Shown: positions 16,540 through 25,642 of the stretch, in pieces
Position numbering within the stretch: position 1 is the first letter of the stretch
Layout of the letters: each line of letters begins with the position of its first letter
Assembly: GCA_017308135.1 (NCBI GenBank)
Contig: JAFKFM010000009.1
Span: 434,001 to 498,000 of the forward strand
Reading direction: 5' to 3'
DNA length: 64,000 bases
DNA from: Alphaproteobacteria bacterium
Lineage (GTDB): Bacteria > Pseudomonadota > Alphaproteobacteria > CACIAM-22H2
Position numbers and translations under genes: made by a program
Notes under the pieces: generated by a model
Databases searched by the model: none
The model's input: the letters and a program-made list of their open reading frames with translations, nothing else
Told to the model about the DNA's origin: nothing

Positions 16540-17472
16540 ATGTCCGACCGCCTCGCCGAACTCGAACTCTTCGTCGCCCTCGCCGCGCGCGGCGCGCTGG
16601 CCCAAGCCGCCCGCGAATTGGGCCTGGGGCCCGCGCGCGCCAGCCGCTTGCTGGCGACGTTGGAAGCGCGTCTGGGCACGCGGCTCGCGCGACGGACCAC
16701 GCGCGCCTTGTCGCTGACCGAGGCGGGGCAGCGTTATCTTCCGCACGCGCAACGCGCTTTGGGCCAGTTGGCGCAAGCGCGCGCGGCGTTGAAGGGCACG
16801 CAAGCGGGGCCCGCCGGTACGCTGCGTTTGACCGCCCCCACGCAATTCGGCGCGGTCCATGTGGCGCCGCTCGCCGCCGAATTGATCGCGGCATACCCCG
16901 CCTTGTCGGTCGATTTGACGCTGGACGATCATGCCGTCGATCCGATCGCCGGCGGGTTCGATGCGAGCTTGCGCATCGGCACGCCGCCGCCCGGCACGCT
17001 GATCGCGCGGCGTATCGGCGAAACGCGGATCGTCACCGTCGCGGCACCCGACTATCTCGCGCGCACGAAACCGCCGCGCGTTCCCGAAGATCTCGACGGC
17101 CACGAATGTTTGATCTGGCGCGGATCGGGCCGCGCGGTCGCCTGGCGCTTTCGCCGGAACGGCAAAGTACGCGAGCGCGTGGTGACGGGGCGCTTCGTCG
17201 CGGACTCGCCCGCCGCGATCCTCTCGGCGGCGATTGCGGGTGCCGGCATCGCGCGCTTGCCGGAATATCAAGCGCGGGCCGCATTGGCGGCGGGAATGCT
17301 CGTCGAGATCTTGGCCGAATACGCGCCACCGCCCGCCCCGATCAGCGTGTTGTACCCGCCGCCGGGTGCGGGTTTGCAAATCCCCGCCAAGCTGCGTGTT
17401 TTCATCGATCTCGCGACCGCGCATTTCGCCGCGCCAAAACCCGCGCTGGACAGGCGCGCCAAGGACCGCTAG
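16540..17472 (+). CDS. LysR-family transcriptional regulator
   Basis: 310 residues from the ATG at 16540 (MSDRLAELELFVALAARG). The helix-turn-helix is ALAQAARELGLGPARASRLL, and the linker and effector domain start near residue 85 (GTLRLTAPTQFGAVHVAPL). It belongs to the large CrgA/DsdC-like group that autoregulates and controls a divergent gene. The likely target is the flavoprotein at 15822-16430. The unusual feature is a very Ala/Arg-rich recognition helix. Confidence 0.88.
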   Translation: MSDRLAELELFVALAARGALAQAARELGLGPARASRLLATLEARLGTRLARRTTRALSLTEAGQRYLPHAQRALGQLAQARAALKGTQAGPAGTLRLTAPTQFGAVHVAPLAAELIAAYPALSVDLTLDDHAVDPIAGGFDASLRIGTPPPGTLIARRIGETRIVTVAAPDYLARTKPPRVPEDLDGHECLIWRGSGRAVAWRFRRNGKVRERVVTGRFVADSPAAILSAAIAGAGIARLPEYQARAALAAGMLVEILAEYAPPPAPISVLYPPPGAGLQIPAKLRVFIDLATAHFAAPKPALDRRAKDR

Positions 17473-17508
17473 CGTAGCTTCCTTCATAAGGGGAGTTCCC
17501 GAAAGGTC

Positions 17509-17559
17509 ATGCAACCGCGCGCGATCCGTATCGTCCGCTGGTCCCGTTGGTGGCGCTGA
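17509..17559 (+). CDS. trpL: trp operon leader peptide
   Basis: A 16-codon frame, MQPRAIRIVRWSRWWR then TGA, with three tryptophans among its last six residues. AAAGG precedes the ATG. It lies 105 bases upstream of the TrpE-TrpG fusion. Trp-rich leader peptides of this kind control trpE(G) by attenuation in rhizobia and related bacteria: ribosome stalling at the Trp codons when charged tRNA-Trp is scarce prevents terminator formation. It is too short for automatic gene finding. Confidence 0.85.
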   Translation: MQPRAIRIVRWSRWWR

Positions 17560-17663
17560 GCGCCAGCCAACCCTTTCCCCTTTTCTCCGCCCGTATTGGC
17601 CGTTTTGCGCATCCCCGTTAGCGGGATTCCGTCCGGTCGCCCCGTTTCCAAGGAACTCCCGCG
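17550..17663 (+). promoter_or_regulatory. Candidate transcription attenuator of trpE(G)
   Basis: Between the leader peptide and the structural gene several stems can form. TGGCGC-TGA-GCGCCA (17551-17565) spans the leader stop codon. GCCAA (17566-17570) can pair with TTGGC (17596-17600). CCCG-TTAG-CGGG lies near 17614-17625, and a CGGG/CCCG stem after it is followed by TTTCC. The arrangement fits pause, antiterminator and terminator stems, but no long T-run is present, so which stem terminates is uncertain. Confidence 0.5.
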
Positions 17664-19859
17664 ATGCGTTACGATTTCACCACGCCCACCGGCCTGACGC
17701 TGACCCGACAGCGCCGCACGCTGGCCTACGACACCGCCCTCGACGGTTTCGCCGAAAAACTCGACCGCACGCGCGGCGGCTTGTTCTCCTCCGGCGTCGA
17801 TTATCCCGGCCGCTATTCGCGCTGGGAGTTCGGCTTCGCCGATCCGCCGGTCGAGATCGTCGGCGGCGGCAACAAGCTGGAACTGAAAGCGCTGAACGAG
17901 CGCGGGATCGTGCTGATCGATCTGCTCGATCCGATCTTCGAGGACATGGCCGAAGCGCGCATCGTCGCGCGCGATCCCGGCTATCGCCGGATCGAGACCA
18001 TCGCCGCCGCCGGCCCGTTCCCGGAAGAAAAGCGCAGTCAGCAACCGTCGCTGTTCTCGCCGCTGCGCCGCTTGGTCGCCGAGTTCAAGGGCATCGCCGA
18101 CGGGTTCATCGGGCTCTACGGCGCGTTCGGCTACGATCTGCTGTTCCAGTTCGAGCCGATCAAGCTTTCCCAAAATCGCCCGGCCGAAACGCGCGATTTG
18201 CATCTGTTCATTCCCGACCGGATGCTGATCGTCGACCGGCGCAAGGAAACCGCCTTCCGCTACGATTACGATTTCGCGCGCGCGCGCGTATCGACCGAGG
18301 GAAAATCGCGCGTTTGCATGGCGCCCGTCGCGCGCCGGCGCTACGCCGAGCCGAAAGCGAAGCCGGAGATCACGTCGGATCTGACGGCCGAGCAATACGC
18401 CGCGATGGTCGATGTGGCGCGCGAGCGCATGCGCGTGGGCGACATCTTCGAAGTCGTGCTGTCGCGCCGCTTCGAAGCGCTTTACCAAGCCTCCCCTTCG
18501 TCGCTGTTCGCCAAGTTGAAGAAGGTCAACCCGAGCCCGTTCGAGTTCTATCTCCAACTCGGGCCCGATCGCCTGGTCGGCACCAGCCCCGAAATGTATG
18601 TGCGCGTCGAAGGCGACCGGGTGGAAAGCTGCCCGATCTCCGGCACCGCAAGGCGCGGGCGCAACGCGATGGAGGATGCCGAGCGCTTGAAGGCGCTGAT
18701 CAACTCGGAGAAAGACGAAGTCGAGTTGACGATGTGCACCGATGTCGACCGCAACGACAAATCGCGCATTTGCGTGCCGGGCACGGTCAAGCTGCTCGGG
18801 CGGCGTCAGATCGAGGCCTATCAGGGCCTGTTCCACACGGTCGACCATGTCGAAGGCCGGTTGCGACCCGACGTCACGGGCCTGGACGCGTTCATCTCGC
18901 ATATGTGGGCGGTGACGCTGACCGGTGCCCCGAAGAAATGGGCGGTCGAAATCGTCGAGGCGATGGAGACGAGCCCGCGCGGCTGGTATGGCGGCGCCGT
19001 CGGTGCCTTGCAGTTCAACGGCGACGTCAACACCGGCATCACCATTCGCACCGTCCATCTGACCGAAGACGAAAAGAAGAAGCAGGTCGCGCGCTATCGC
19101 GTCGGCGCCACGTTGGTGTGGGATTCGATCGGGATGGAGGAAAACGAGGAAACCTTCGTCAAGGCGAGCGCCTTGTTCCGCGTGCTCGCCCCGCCGGCCG
19201 CGAATGCCGGCGAAGCTGCGAAACCGCTGCCCGGCAAGGGCAAGCGGATCGTGCTGATCGACAACGAAGACAGCTTCGTCCACACCCTGGCGGATTATTT
19301 CCGCCAGACCGGCGCCGACGTGTCGACCTATCGCCACGGCTTGACGCCCGACGCGATCGTGGCGTTGAAACCCGATCTGGTCGTGCATTCGCCGGGGCCG
19401 GGCACGCCCGCGCAGTTCGGCGTGCCGGCTCTCGTGCGTGCGCTGGCCGAACGCGGCCTCGCGCAATTCGGCGTGTGCTTGGGCCTGCAAGGCACGGTCG
19501 AAGCCTTCGGCGGCGCGCTGGACGTGCTGCCCGAGCCGCGCCATGGCAAGCGCTGGGATATCGAGCATGACGGCGCGGGCTTGTTCGCAGGGCTTCCCAG
19601 CCCGTGTGCCGTCGGCGCCTATCACTCGCTGCATGCGCGCGCGTCTTCGTTCCCGCACGGGGAACTCGATATCGTCGCGCGCACGCAAGCTGGGCTGATC
19701 ATGGCCGTGCGCCACAAGCGCTTGCCGATCGCCGCGGTGCAATTCCATCCCGAATCGATCCTGTCGATGGGCCGCACCGAAGCGGGCGAGATCGGCCATT
19801 TGCTGATCGCCAACGTGATCGCGGAGTTGATCGCCAAACGCGCGGCGAAGGCGGCGTAA
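17664..19859 (+). CDS. trpE(G): Anthranilate synthase, fused TrpE-TrpG
   Basis: 731 residues. The first enzyme of tryptophan synthesis converts chorismate and glutamine to anthranilate. The TrpE part (residues about 1-500) has the chorismate-binding signatures GTSPEMYVRVEGDRVESCPI, GTARRG and LTMCTDVDRNDKSRICVPG. A linker leads to the glutamine amidotransferase part (about 525-731) with nucleophile Cys in FGVCLGLQG and the His-Glu pair in AVQFHPESIL. The fusion order is the one seen in rhizobia and Azospirillum. A leader peptide and attenuator lie upstream. No other trp gene follows. Confidence 0.97.
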   Translation: MRYDFTTPTGLTLTRQRRTLAYDTALDGFAEKLDRTRGGLFSSGVDYPGRYSRWEFGFADPPVEIVGGGNKLELKALNERGIVLIDLLDPIFEDMAEARIVARDPGYRRIETIAAAGPFPEEKRSQQPSLFSPLRRLVAEFKGIADGFIGLYGAFGYDLLFQFEPIKLSQNRPAETRDLHLFIPDRMLIVDRRKETAFRYDYDFARARVSTEGKSRVCMAPVARRRYAEPKAKPEITSDLTAEQYAAMVDVARERMRVGDIFEVVLSRRFEALYQASPSSLFAKLKKVNPSPFEFYLQLGPDRLVGTSPEMYVRVEGDRVESCPISGTARRGRNAMEDAERLKALINSEKDEVELTMCTDVDRNDKSRICVPGTVKLLGRRQIEAYQGLFHTVDHVEGRLRPDVTGLDAFISHMWAVTLTGAPKKWAVEIVEAMETSPRGWYGGAVGALQFNGDVNTGITIRTVHLTEDEKKKQVARYRVGATLVWDSIGMEENEETFVKASALFRVLAPPAANAGEAAKPLPGKGKRIVLIDNEDSFVHTLADYFRQTGADVSTYRHGLTPDAIVALKPDLVVHSPGPGTPAQFGVPALVRALAERGLAQFGVCLGLQGTVEAFGGALDVLPEPRHGKRWDIEHDGAGLFAGLPSPCAVGAYHSLHARASSFPHGELDIVARTQAGLIMAVRHKRLPIAAVQFHPESILSMGRTEAGEIGHLLIANVIAELIAKRAAKAA

Positions 19860-19863
19860 GAAG

Positions 19864-19895
19864 GTTGCGCCGCCCCCGTGCGGGGCGGCAACAAC
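19864..19895. terminator. GC-rich hairpin after trpE(G)
   Basis: GCCGCCCC (19869-19876) pairs with GGGGCGGC (19882-19889) around a five-base loop, four bases after the flanking GTTG and ten bases beyond the trpE(G) stop. There is no T-run after it, so it may need Rho or act as an RNA 3'-end stabiliser. Confidence 0.45.
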
Positions 19896-19913
19896 CGGAA
19901 CCTCTTCGCAGTT

Positions 19914-19942
19914 GCACCAGGAAGCTTCTTGCTTTCTGGTGC
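19914..19942. repeat. Long inverted repeat between trpE(G) and the oxidoreductase gene
   Basis: GCACCAGGAAGC and GCTTTCTGGTGC form a 12-pair stem with one G-U pair and a TTCTT loop. It is the second strong hairpin in this 173-base gap. It could be part of a terminator pair, an RNA processing site, or a DNA operator for the downstream gene. Confidence 0.5.
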
Positions 19943-20032
19943 GGCGACACGGGCGGACGTTGAGACGGCGTGCGCGACCCGCTACGCTTTCCTCCGACGC
20001 GGGGGAACTACCCCGCGCGATCCAGGGATGGA

Positions 20033-23000
20033 ATGGCGATGGCTCTCCCCGCGCGCCCGCTGCTCGACGTCACACTCGACGACAAATACGTCGCCCAATC
20101 GGGGCGCGTCTATCTCACGGGCACGCAAGCGCTGGTGCGCCTCGCCTTCATGCAGCGCCGCCGCGATTTGGCCGCCGGGCTCAACACCGCGGGATTCGTC
20201 TCGGGCTATCGCGGCTCGCCGCTGGGCGGGCTCGACCAAGCGATGTGGCAGGCGCGCCGCCACATGAAGGATCACCACATCCATTTCACGCCCGGTGTGA
20301 ACGAGGAATTGGCCGCCGCCGCCGTGTGGGGCACGCAGCAGGTCAACATGTACGACGGCGCCAAATACGACGGCGTGTTCGGCATGTGGTACGGCAAGGG
20401 CCCGGGCGTGGATCGCTGCGGCGACGTATTCAAACACGCCAACGCCGCCGGCACCTCGCCCAATGGCGGCGTGCTCGTCTTGGCGGGCGACGACCACGCG
20501 GCGAAATCCTCGACGCTGGCGCATCAATCCGAACACGAATTCGTCTCCGCGATGATGCCCGTGCTGAACCCCTCGGGTGTGCAGGAATTCCTCGATCTCG
20601 GCCTTTATGGCTGGGCGATGAGCCGCTATTCGGGCTGCTGGGTCGCGTTCAAATGCACGGGCGAGACGACGGATTCCTCCGCCTCCGTGCTGATCGATCC
20701 GCATCGCCTGAACATGGTGACGCCGACGGATTTCGAAATGCCGCCGGGCGGCCTGCATATCCGCTGGCCCGATCATTGGATCGAGCAGGAACACCGCCTG
20801 CAGAAATACAAAGTCTACGCCGCACTCGCTTTCGCGCGCGCCAACAAGCTCGACAAGATCGTCATCGACAGTCCGAAGCCCCGTTTCGGCATCGTGACGA
20901 CGGGCAAGAGCTATCTCGACGTGCGCCAAGCACTCGACGATTTGGGTATCGACGACGCCCTCGCCGCCCATATCGGCTTGCGGCTTTACAAGGTCGCGAT
21001 GCCCTGGCCGTTGGAGCGCGAGGGAGCGCGACATTTCGCCGAGGGCCTCGACGAAGTTCTGGTCGTCGAGGAGAAGCGCGCGCTGATCGAGAACCAGCTC
21101 AAAGAACAGCTTTACAATTGGCGCGCCGATGTGCGCCCGCGCGTCGTCGGCAAATTCGACGAAAAGGGCAAATGGATCCTGCCCTCGGCCGGCGAATTGA
21201 CGCCGGCGATGGTCGCCAAAGTGATCGCGGAGCGCCTGAAGCCCTTCTACGATTCGCCGCGCATGCGCGAGCGCGTCGCCTTCCTCGAACGCCAGGAACA
21301 AGTGCCCGAAGGGCATGCGTTCAAGCGCGTGCCCTATTTCTGCTCCGGCTGCCCGCATAACACGTCGACCAAAGTGCCCGAGGGCAGCCGCGCGATGGCC
21401 GGCATCGGCTGCCATTTCATGGCGCTGTGGATGGATCGCGAGACGACGACCTTCACCAATATGGGCTGCGAGGGTGCGCCCTGGATCGGCCAGTCGCCCT
21501 TCACCGACACGAAACACGTGTTCCAGAACCTGGGCGACGGCACGTATTTCCATTCGGGCTCGCTGGCGATCCGCGCCGCCTTGGCCGCCAAGGTGAACGT
21601 CACCTATAAGCTGCTGTTCAACGACGCGGTCGCGATGACCGGCGGCCAGCCGCATGACGGCCAGTTGACCGTGCCGCGCATCACCCAGATGGTCGCGGCC
21701 GAGGGCGTGAAGCGCATCGTCGTGACCAGCGACGATCCCGACAAATACGGGTCCGCCGATTTCGCGCCCGGCGTGGAGATTCGCCATCGCGACGAGCTCG
21801 ATGCCGTGCAGAAGGAATTGCGCGATACGCCGGGCGTGACCGTGCTGGTCCACGACCAGACTTGTGCCGCCGAGAAACGCCGCCGGCGCAAGCGCGGCAC
21901 CTATCCCGATCCGGCCAAGCGCATCTTCATCAACGACGCGGTGTGCGAAGGCTGCGGCGATTGCTCGGTGCAGTCGAACTGCCTGTCGGTCGTGCCGGTC
22001 GAAACCGAGTTCGGCCGCAAGCGCGCGATCGACCAATCGAGCTGCAACAAGGATTTCTCCTGCGTCAAAGGCTTCTGCCCGTCCTTCGTCAACTTGCTGG
22101 GTGGCAAAGTGCGCAAGCCGCGCAGCAAGGCGCTTGAATCCGGCGCCGACCCGTTCGCGGCGTTGCCCGCCCCCGCTTTGCCGAGCAGTGCGTCGCCTTA
22201 CGGCATTCTCGTGACCGGTGTCGGCGGAACCGGTGTCGTCACTATTGGCGCGTTGATCGGCATGGCGGCGCATCTGGAAGGCAAAGGCGTGTCGGTGCTC
22301 GACATGGCGGGCCTTGCCCAGAAGGGCGGTGCGGTGCTGTCGCATATCCGGATCGCCGACGATCCGAACGATCTGCACGCCGTGCGCATCGCGGCGGGCG
22401 AGGCGAAGCTGCTGCTCGGCTGCGATATGGTCGTCGCGGCCGGCGCCGAAACGCTGGATCGCGTGCGCGTGGGCGAGACCCGCGCGGTGATCAACACGCA
22501 CGAATCGCCGACCGGCGATTTCACCCGCAATCCCGACCTCGCCTTCCCCGCCGACGGCATGAAGGCAGCGATTTCCCATGCGCTGGGCCAGGGGGCCGCC
22601 GAATTCATCGAGGCGAGCGAGTTGGCGACCGCGCTGATGGGCGATTCGATCGCGACCAACCCGTTCATGCTGGGCTATGCGTGGCAGAAGGGCGCGATCC
22701 CGCTCGGCCTCGACTCGCTGATGCGCGCGATCGAGCTCAACCAAGTCGCGGTCGACGCCAACAAGCGCGCCTTCAATTGGGGCCGCCTCGCCGCCGTCGA
22801 AATCGACAAGGTGCGCGACGCCGCCAAGCCCACGCTGCCGCCGGAACGCAAACTCGCGCGCACGCTGGACGAGGTGATCGCCGCGCGCCTGCCCTATCTC
22901 GCCGCCTATCAGGACGAGACGCTCGCGCGCAAATACGAGAAGCTCGTCCGCGACGTCGCCGCCGCCGAAGTCGCGAAAACGCCCGGCCGCGAGGGTCTCG

Positions 23001-23521
23001 CGCTGGCCGTCGCGCGCTATTACGCCAAGCTGCTCGCCTATAAGGACGAGTACGAAGTCGCGCGCCTCTACAGCGACGGGACGTTCCGCAAGGCCTTGGC
23101 GCGGCAATTCGAGGGCGATTACAAGATCGAACTCAATCTCGCCCCGCCGATGTTGAGCGAGATCGACGCGACGACCGGCCGCCCGCGCAAGAAGACCTTC
23201 GGCCCGTGGATGCTGTCGGCGCTGGGCGTGCTGGCGAAATTCAAATTCCTGCGCGGCACGGCGTTCGACCCGTTCGGCCGCACGATTGAGCGCAAAACCG
23301 AGCGCCGCCTGATCGCCGACTACGAAGCGACGATCGCGGAAATCCTCGAGCGTCTCACGCCCGCCACACACGAAGCCGCCGTGGGCCTCGCTTCGATCCC
23401 CGAAGAAATTCGCGGCTACGGCCCCGTGAAAGACGCGCATATCGCCAAGGCCGAAGCGCATAAGGCGGCGCTGCTCGCCCGCCTGCGCGATCCGGCGTCG
23501 GCCCTCGTCGCGGCGGAATAG
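20033..23521 (+). CDS. Indolepyruvate ferredoxin oxidoreductase family protein (fused, with DUF6537-type C-terminus)
   Basis: 1162 residues from the ATG at 20033. It is a very long 2-oxoacid:acceptor oxidoreductase that decarboxylates aryl pyruvates to acyl-CoA with thiamine diphosphate. Segments in order: pyrimidine-binding N-terminus (FVSGYRGSPLGGLDQAM); TPP-binding region (PYFCSGCPHNTSTKVPEGSR, GIGCHFMALWMDRETTTFTN); a cysteine cluster (CEGCGDCSVQSNCLSV and FSCVKGFCPSF) likely holding an Fe-S centre; gamma-type domain (GILVTGVGGTGVVTIGALIG); and a long C-terminal domain. A few codons upstream are open, but the start chosen has a GGGATGGA signal. It lies next to trpE(G), consistent with aromatic amino acid metabolism. 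Confidence 0.9.
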   Translation: MAMALPARPLLDVTLDDKYVAQSGRVYLTGTQALVRLAFMQRRRDLAAGLNTAGFVSGYRGSPLGGLDQAMWQARRHMKDHHIHFTPGVNEELAAAAVWGTQQVNMYDGAKYDGVFGMWYGKGPGVDRCGDVFKHANAAGTSPNGGVLVLAGDDHAAKSSTLAHQSEHEFVSAMMPVLNPSGVQEFLDLGLYGWAMSRYSGCWVAFKCTGETTDSSASVLIDPHRLNMVTPTDFEMPPGGLHIRWPDHWIEQEHRLQKYKVYAALAFARANKLDKIVIDSPKPRFGIVTTGKSYLDVRQALDDLGIDDALAAHIGLRLYKVAMPWPLEREGARHFAEGLDEVLVVEEKRALIENQLKEQLYNWRADVRPRVVGKFDEKGKWILPSAGELTPAMVAKVIAERLKPFYDSPRMRERVAFLERQEQVPEGHAFKRVPYFCSGCPHNTSTKVPEGSRAMAGIGCHFMALWMDRETTTFTNMGCEGAPWIGQSPFTDTKHVFQNLGDGTYFHSGSLAIRAALAAKVNVTYKLLFNDAVAMTGGQPHDGQLTVPRITQMVAAEGVKRIVVTSDDPDKYGSADFAPGVEIRHRDELDAVQKELRDTPGVTVLVHDQTCAAEKRRRRKRGTYPDPAKRIFINDAVCEGCGDCSVQSNCLSVVPVETEFGRKRAIDQSSCNKDFSCVKGFCPSFVNLLGGKVRKPRSKALESGADPFAALPAPALPSSASPYGILVTGVGGTGVVTIGALIGMAAHLEGKGVSVLDMAGLAQKGGAVLSHIRIADDPNDLHAVRIAAGEAKLLLGCDMVVAAGAETLDRVRVGETRAVINTHESPTGDFTRNPDLAFPADGMKAAISHALGQGAAEFIEASELATALMGDSIATNPFMLGYAWQKGAIPLGLDSLMRAIELNQVAVDANKRAFNWGRLAAVEIDKVRDAAKPTLPPERKLARTLDEVIAARLPYLAAYQDETLARKYEKLVRDVAAAEVAKTPGREGLALAVARYYAKLLAYKDEYEVARLYSDGTFRKALARQFEGDYKIELNLAPPMLSEIDATTGRPRKKTFGPWMLSALGVLAKFKFLRGTAFDPFGRTIERKTERRLIADYEATIAEILERLTPATHEAAVGLASIPEEIRGYGPVKDAHIAKAEAHKAALLARLRDPASALVAAE

Positions 23522-23523
23522 AT

Positions 23524-24228
23524 TTGTTCGTCGCCGGGGTCGATGGCTGCAAAGGCGGCTGGGTCGCCGTGTTCCGTCACGCGAAGACGGGGCGCGGCTT
23601 CGCGCGCTTCGCCGAAACAATCGCCGAAATCGTCGATGCGCCCGAGCGCCCCGCCTGGGTCGCGATCGATATGCCGATGGGCTTCGCCGACGACGCGCCG
23701 AAAGGCGGGCGCGATTGCGAGAAGGCCACGCGCGCGATATTGGGTCCGGCGGGCCGCGCATCTTGCGTGTTCTCGGCCCCGTGCCGAGGTGCCCTCGCCG
23801 CCAAAGACTATCCCGCCGCCAACGCGCGCAACCGCAAGGCCCATGGCGTGGGCCTGTCGAAACAGGCTTGGAATTTGTTTCCCAAGATGCGCGAACTTGA
23901 CGCGCTGCTGCGCGCGAGGCCCGATGCGCCGATTTTCGAATCGCACCCGGAACTCTGCTTCGGCCGCTTGGCGGGCGCACCCTTGCGCGCGGCGAAGAAA
24001 ACGGCGGAAGGCCGGGCGCAACGCCTCGCCCTTTTGGCGAAGGAAGGCTTCGGCGAATTGCCCGCGTGGCTCGACCTGTTCCCGCGCAAGCACGTCGCGC
24101 CGGACGATGTGATCGACGCGGCGGTCGTGTGCCTGACCGCCTTACGCCGCGCGAAAGGCATGGCCGAACGCCTGCCCGTGCAGGCGCCGAAGGATCGTTA
24201 CGGAATCGAAATGGCGATCTGGCGCTGA
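23524..24228 (+). CDS. DUF429 domain-containing protein
   Basis: 234 residues from a TTG at 23524, two bases after the preceding stop. The family hallmarks are present: GVDGCKGGWVAV at the start, AIDMPMGFADDAPKGGRDCEKATR, FSAPCRGAL, FESHPELCFGRLAG and DDVIDAAVVCLTALR. The fold is RNase H/actin-like with conserved acidic residues, suggesting a phosphoryl-transfer or nuclease activity that has not been established. It is likely co-transcribed with the oxidoreductase gene. Confidence 0.88.
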   Translation: MFVAGVDGCKGGWVAVFRHAKTGRGFARFAETIAEIVDAPERPAWVAIDMPMGFADDAPKGGRDCEKATRAILGPAGRASCVFSAPCRGALAAKDYPAANARNRKAHGVGLSKQAWNLFPKMRELDALLRARPDAPIFESHPELCFGRLAGAPLRAAKKTAEGRAQRLALLAKEGFGELPAWLDLFPRKHVAPDDVIDAAVVCLTALRRAKGMAERLPVQAPKDRYGIEMAIWR

Positions 24229-24238
24229 CGCGCGACGA

Positions 24239-24490
24239 TCAGACTTCCAGCGCGCGGCGGTAGAGGTCGAGCAGCTCGTCCTGCTCCTTGCGGTCGGGCT
24301 CTTCCATTTTGCGCAGCTTGATCACCTGGCGCATGATCTTGGTGTCGAAGCCGTTGCCCTTGGCTTCGGCATAGACCTCGCGGATATCGGCGCCGAGATC
24401 GGCCTTTTCGGTTTCCAGCCGCTCGATGCGCTCGACGAAAGAACGCAGTTTCGCCGCCGCAATGCCGCCCGTATCGCCACCGTCCGCCAT
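24239..24490 (-). CDS. gapR: Nucleoid-associated protein GapR (DUF2312)
   Basis: 83 residues. The entire conserved core is present: LRSFVERIERLETEKADLGA, DIREVYAEAKGNGFDTKIMR and QVIKLRKMEEPDR. GapR binds over-twisted AT-rich DNA ahead of replication and transcription complexes and is essential for chromosome maintenance in Caulobacter. It converges on the DUF429 gene. The length is normal. Confidence 0.95.
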   Translation of the reverse strand: MADGGDTGGIAAAKLRSFVERIERLETEKADLGADIREVYAEAKGNGFDTKIMRQVIKLRKMEEPDRKEQDELLDLYRRALEV

Positions 24491-24592
24491 GTGCTTCGCT
24501 CCGAATCCGGAAAGTCAGTCGCGAGGATGTAGCGGAACCCGCCCCCTCGGCGCCAGAGGCTTGAACCTGTGGATAACGGGGATAGCGGTAGC

Positions 24593-25642
24593 TTATGCGA
24601 CCGGCGGGGGCGTGTAATCGCGCACGATCGGCGGAATCCGGCCTTCTTCGATCCCGTGGCAGGCGACCATCGTGCCGGTCGGCGACGGCTTCGAGACCGG
24701 CCGTTCGGCGGCGCAACGCTCGTTCGCGAAGGGGCAGCGCGGATGGAAGGCGCAGCCCGTGGGCGGGTTGATCGGGTTGGGCACCTCGCCCGCCACCGGC
24801 GTGCGCGGGCGGCCCGACATGTCGAGATCGGGGATCGCGTCGAGCAGCATGCGCGTATAGGGATGCTGCGGGCGGTTGAAGATCGCCTTCTTGTCGCCGA
24901 TCTCGACCAAGCGGCCGAGATACATCACGCCCACGCGGTCGGAGATGTAATAGACAACCGCGAGATTGTGGCTGATGAACAGATAAGTGAGCCCCAGATC
25001 GCGCTGGAGCTGCTTCATCAGATTCAGAATCTGCGCCTGCACCGACACGTCGAGCGCCGACGTGGGCTCGTCGCACACCAAAAATTCCGGATTCGACGAC
25101 AAGGCGCGCGCGATGGAAATGCGCTGGCGCTGGCCGCCTGAAAATTCATGCGGGAATTTTTCCGCATCGGCCGGCGACAAGCCCACTTGGCGCAGCAACT
25201 CGCCCACGCGGGTTTTGATCTGCACGGGGTCGGACATCAGCCCGTGCACGGTGATCGGCTCGGCGATGATCTTGCCCACGCGCCAGCGCGGATTGAGGCT
25301 GGCGTAAGGGTCCTGGAAGATCATCTGGAAGCGCTTGCGGATACGCGCCCCCTCGGCGGCCGACGGAATCGTCGCCATGTTCTGGCCGTCGAATTCGATC
25401 GAACCCGCACTGGGCCCGTAGAGCCCGACGACGAGGCGCGCGACCGTCGATTTGCCGCAGCCGGATTCGCCGACGAAGCTGAGCGTTTCGCCGCGCGCGA
25501 TATCGAAATCGAGCCCGTCGACGGCGCGCAGGATCTGGCGGCCCGAACGTTCGATCAAACGGTTCAGCAGCGGTTTGGAGACATCGAAATGGCGCGCGAG
25601 ATTTTTCGCAACGACCAGGGGCTTGGGCGATTCGGCGTTCAT
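24593..25642 (-). CDS. Dipeptide/oligopeptide ABC transporter, ATP-binding subunit (DppF/OppF type)
   Basis: 349 residues. Walker A is GESGCGKSTVAR, the ABC signature is EFSGGQRQRISIARAL and Walker B is FLVCDEPTSALD. The C-terminal peptide-transporter extension has the conserved Cys cluster GCAFHPRCPFANERC, which can bind an Fe-S cluster in DppD/F-type ATPases. The start ATG at 25642 overlaps the stop of the preceding ATPase gene by four bases (ATGA), so the two subunits are translationally coupled. It is the last gene of the five-gene operon. Confidence 0.93.
   Translation of the reverse strand: MNAESPKPLVVAKNLARHFDVSKPLLNRLIERSGRQILRAVDGLDFDIARGETLSFVGESGCGKSTVARLVVGLYGPSAGSIEFDGQNMATIPSAAEGARIRKRFQMIFQDPYASLNPRWRVGKIIAEPITVHGLMSDPVQIKTRVGELLRQVGLSPADAEKFPHEFSGGQRQRISIARALSSNPEFLVCDEPTSALDVSVQAQILNLMKQLQRDLGLTYLFISHNLAVVYYISDRVGVMYLGRLVEIGDKKAIFNRPQHPYTRMLLDAIPDLDMSGRPRTPVAGEVPNPINPPTGCAFHPRCPFANERCAAERPVSKPSPTGTMVACHGIEEGRIPPIVRDYTPPPVA

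Noticed and set aside
19982-23980. A 1332-codon open frame on the minus strand opposite the oxidoreductase gene
   Set aside because: High-GC antisense shadow. The plus frame encodes clear catalytic motifs over its whole length, while the minus translation is low-complexity and Arg/His/Ala-rich with no motif.
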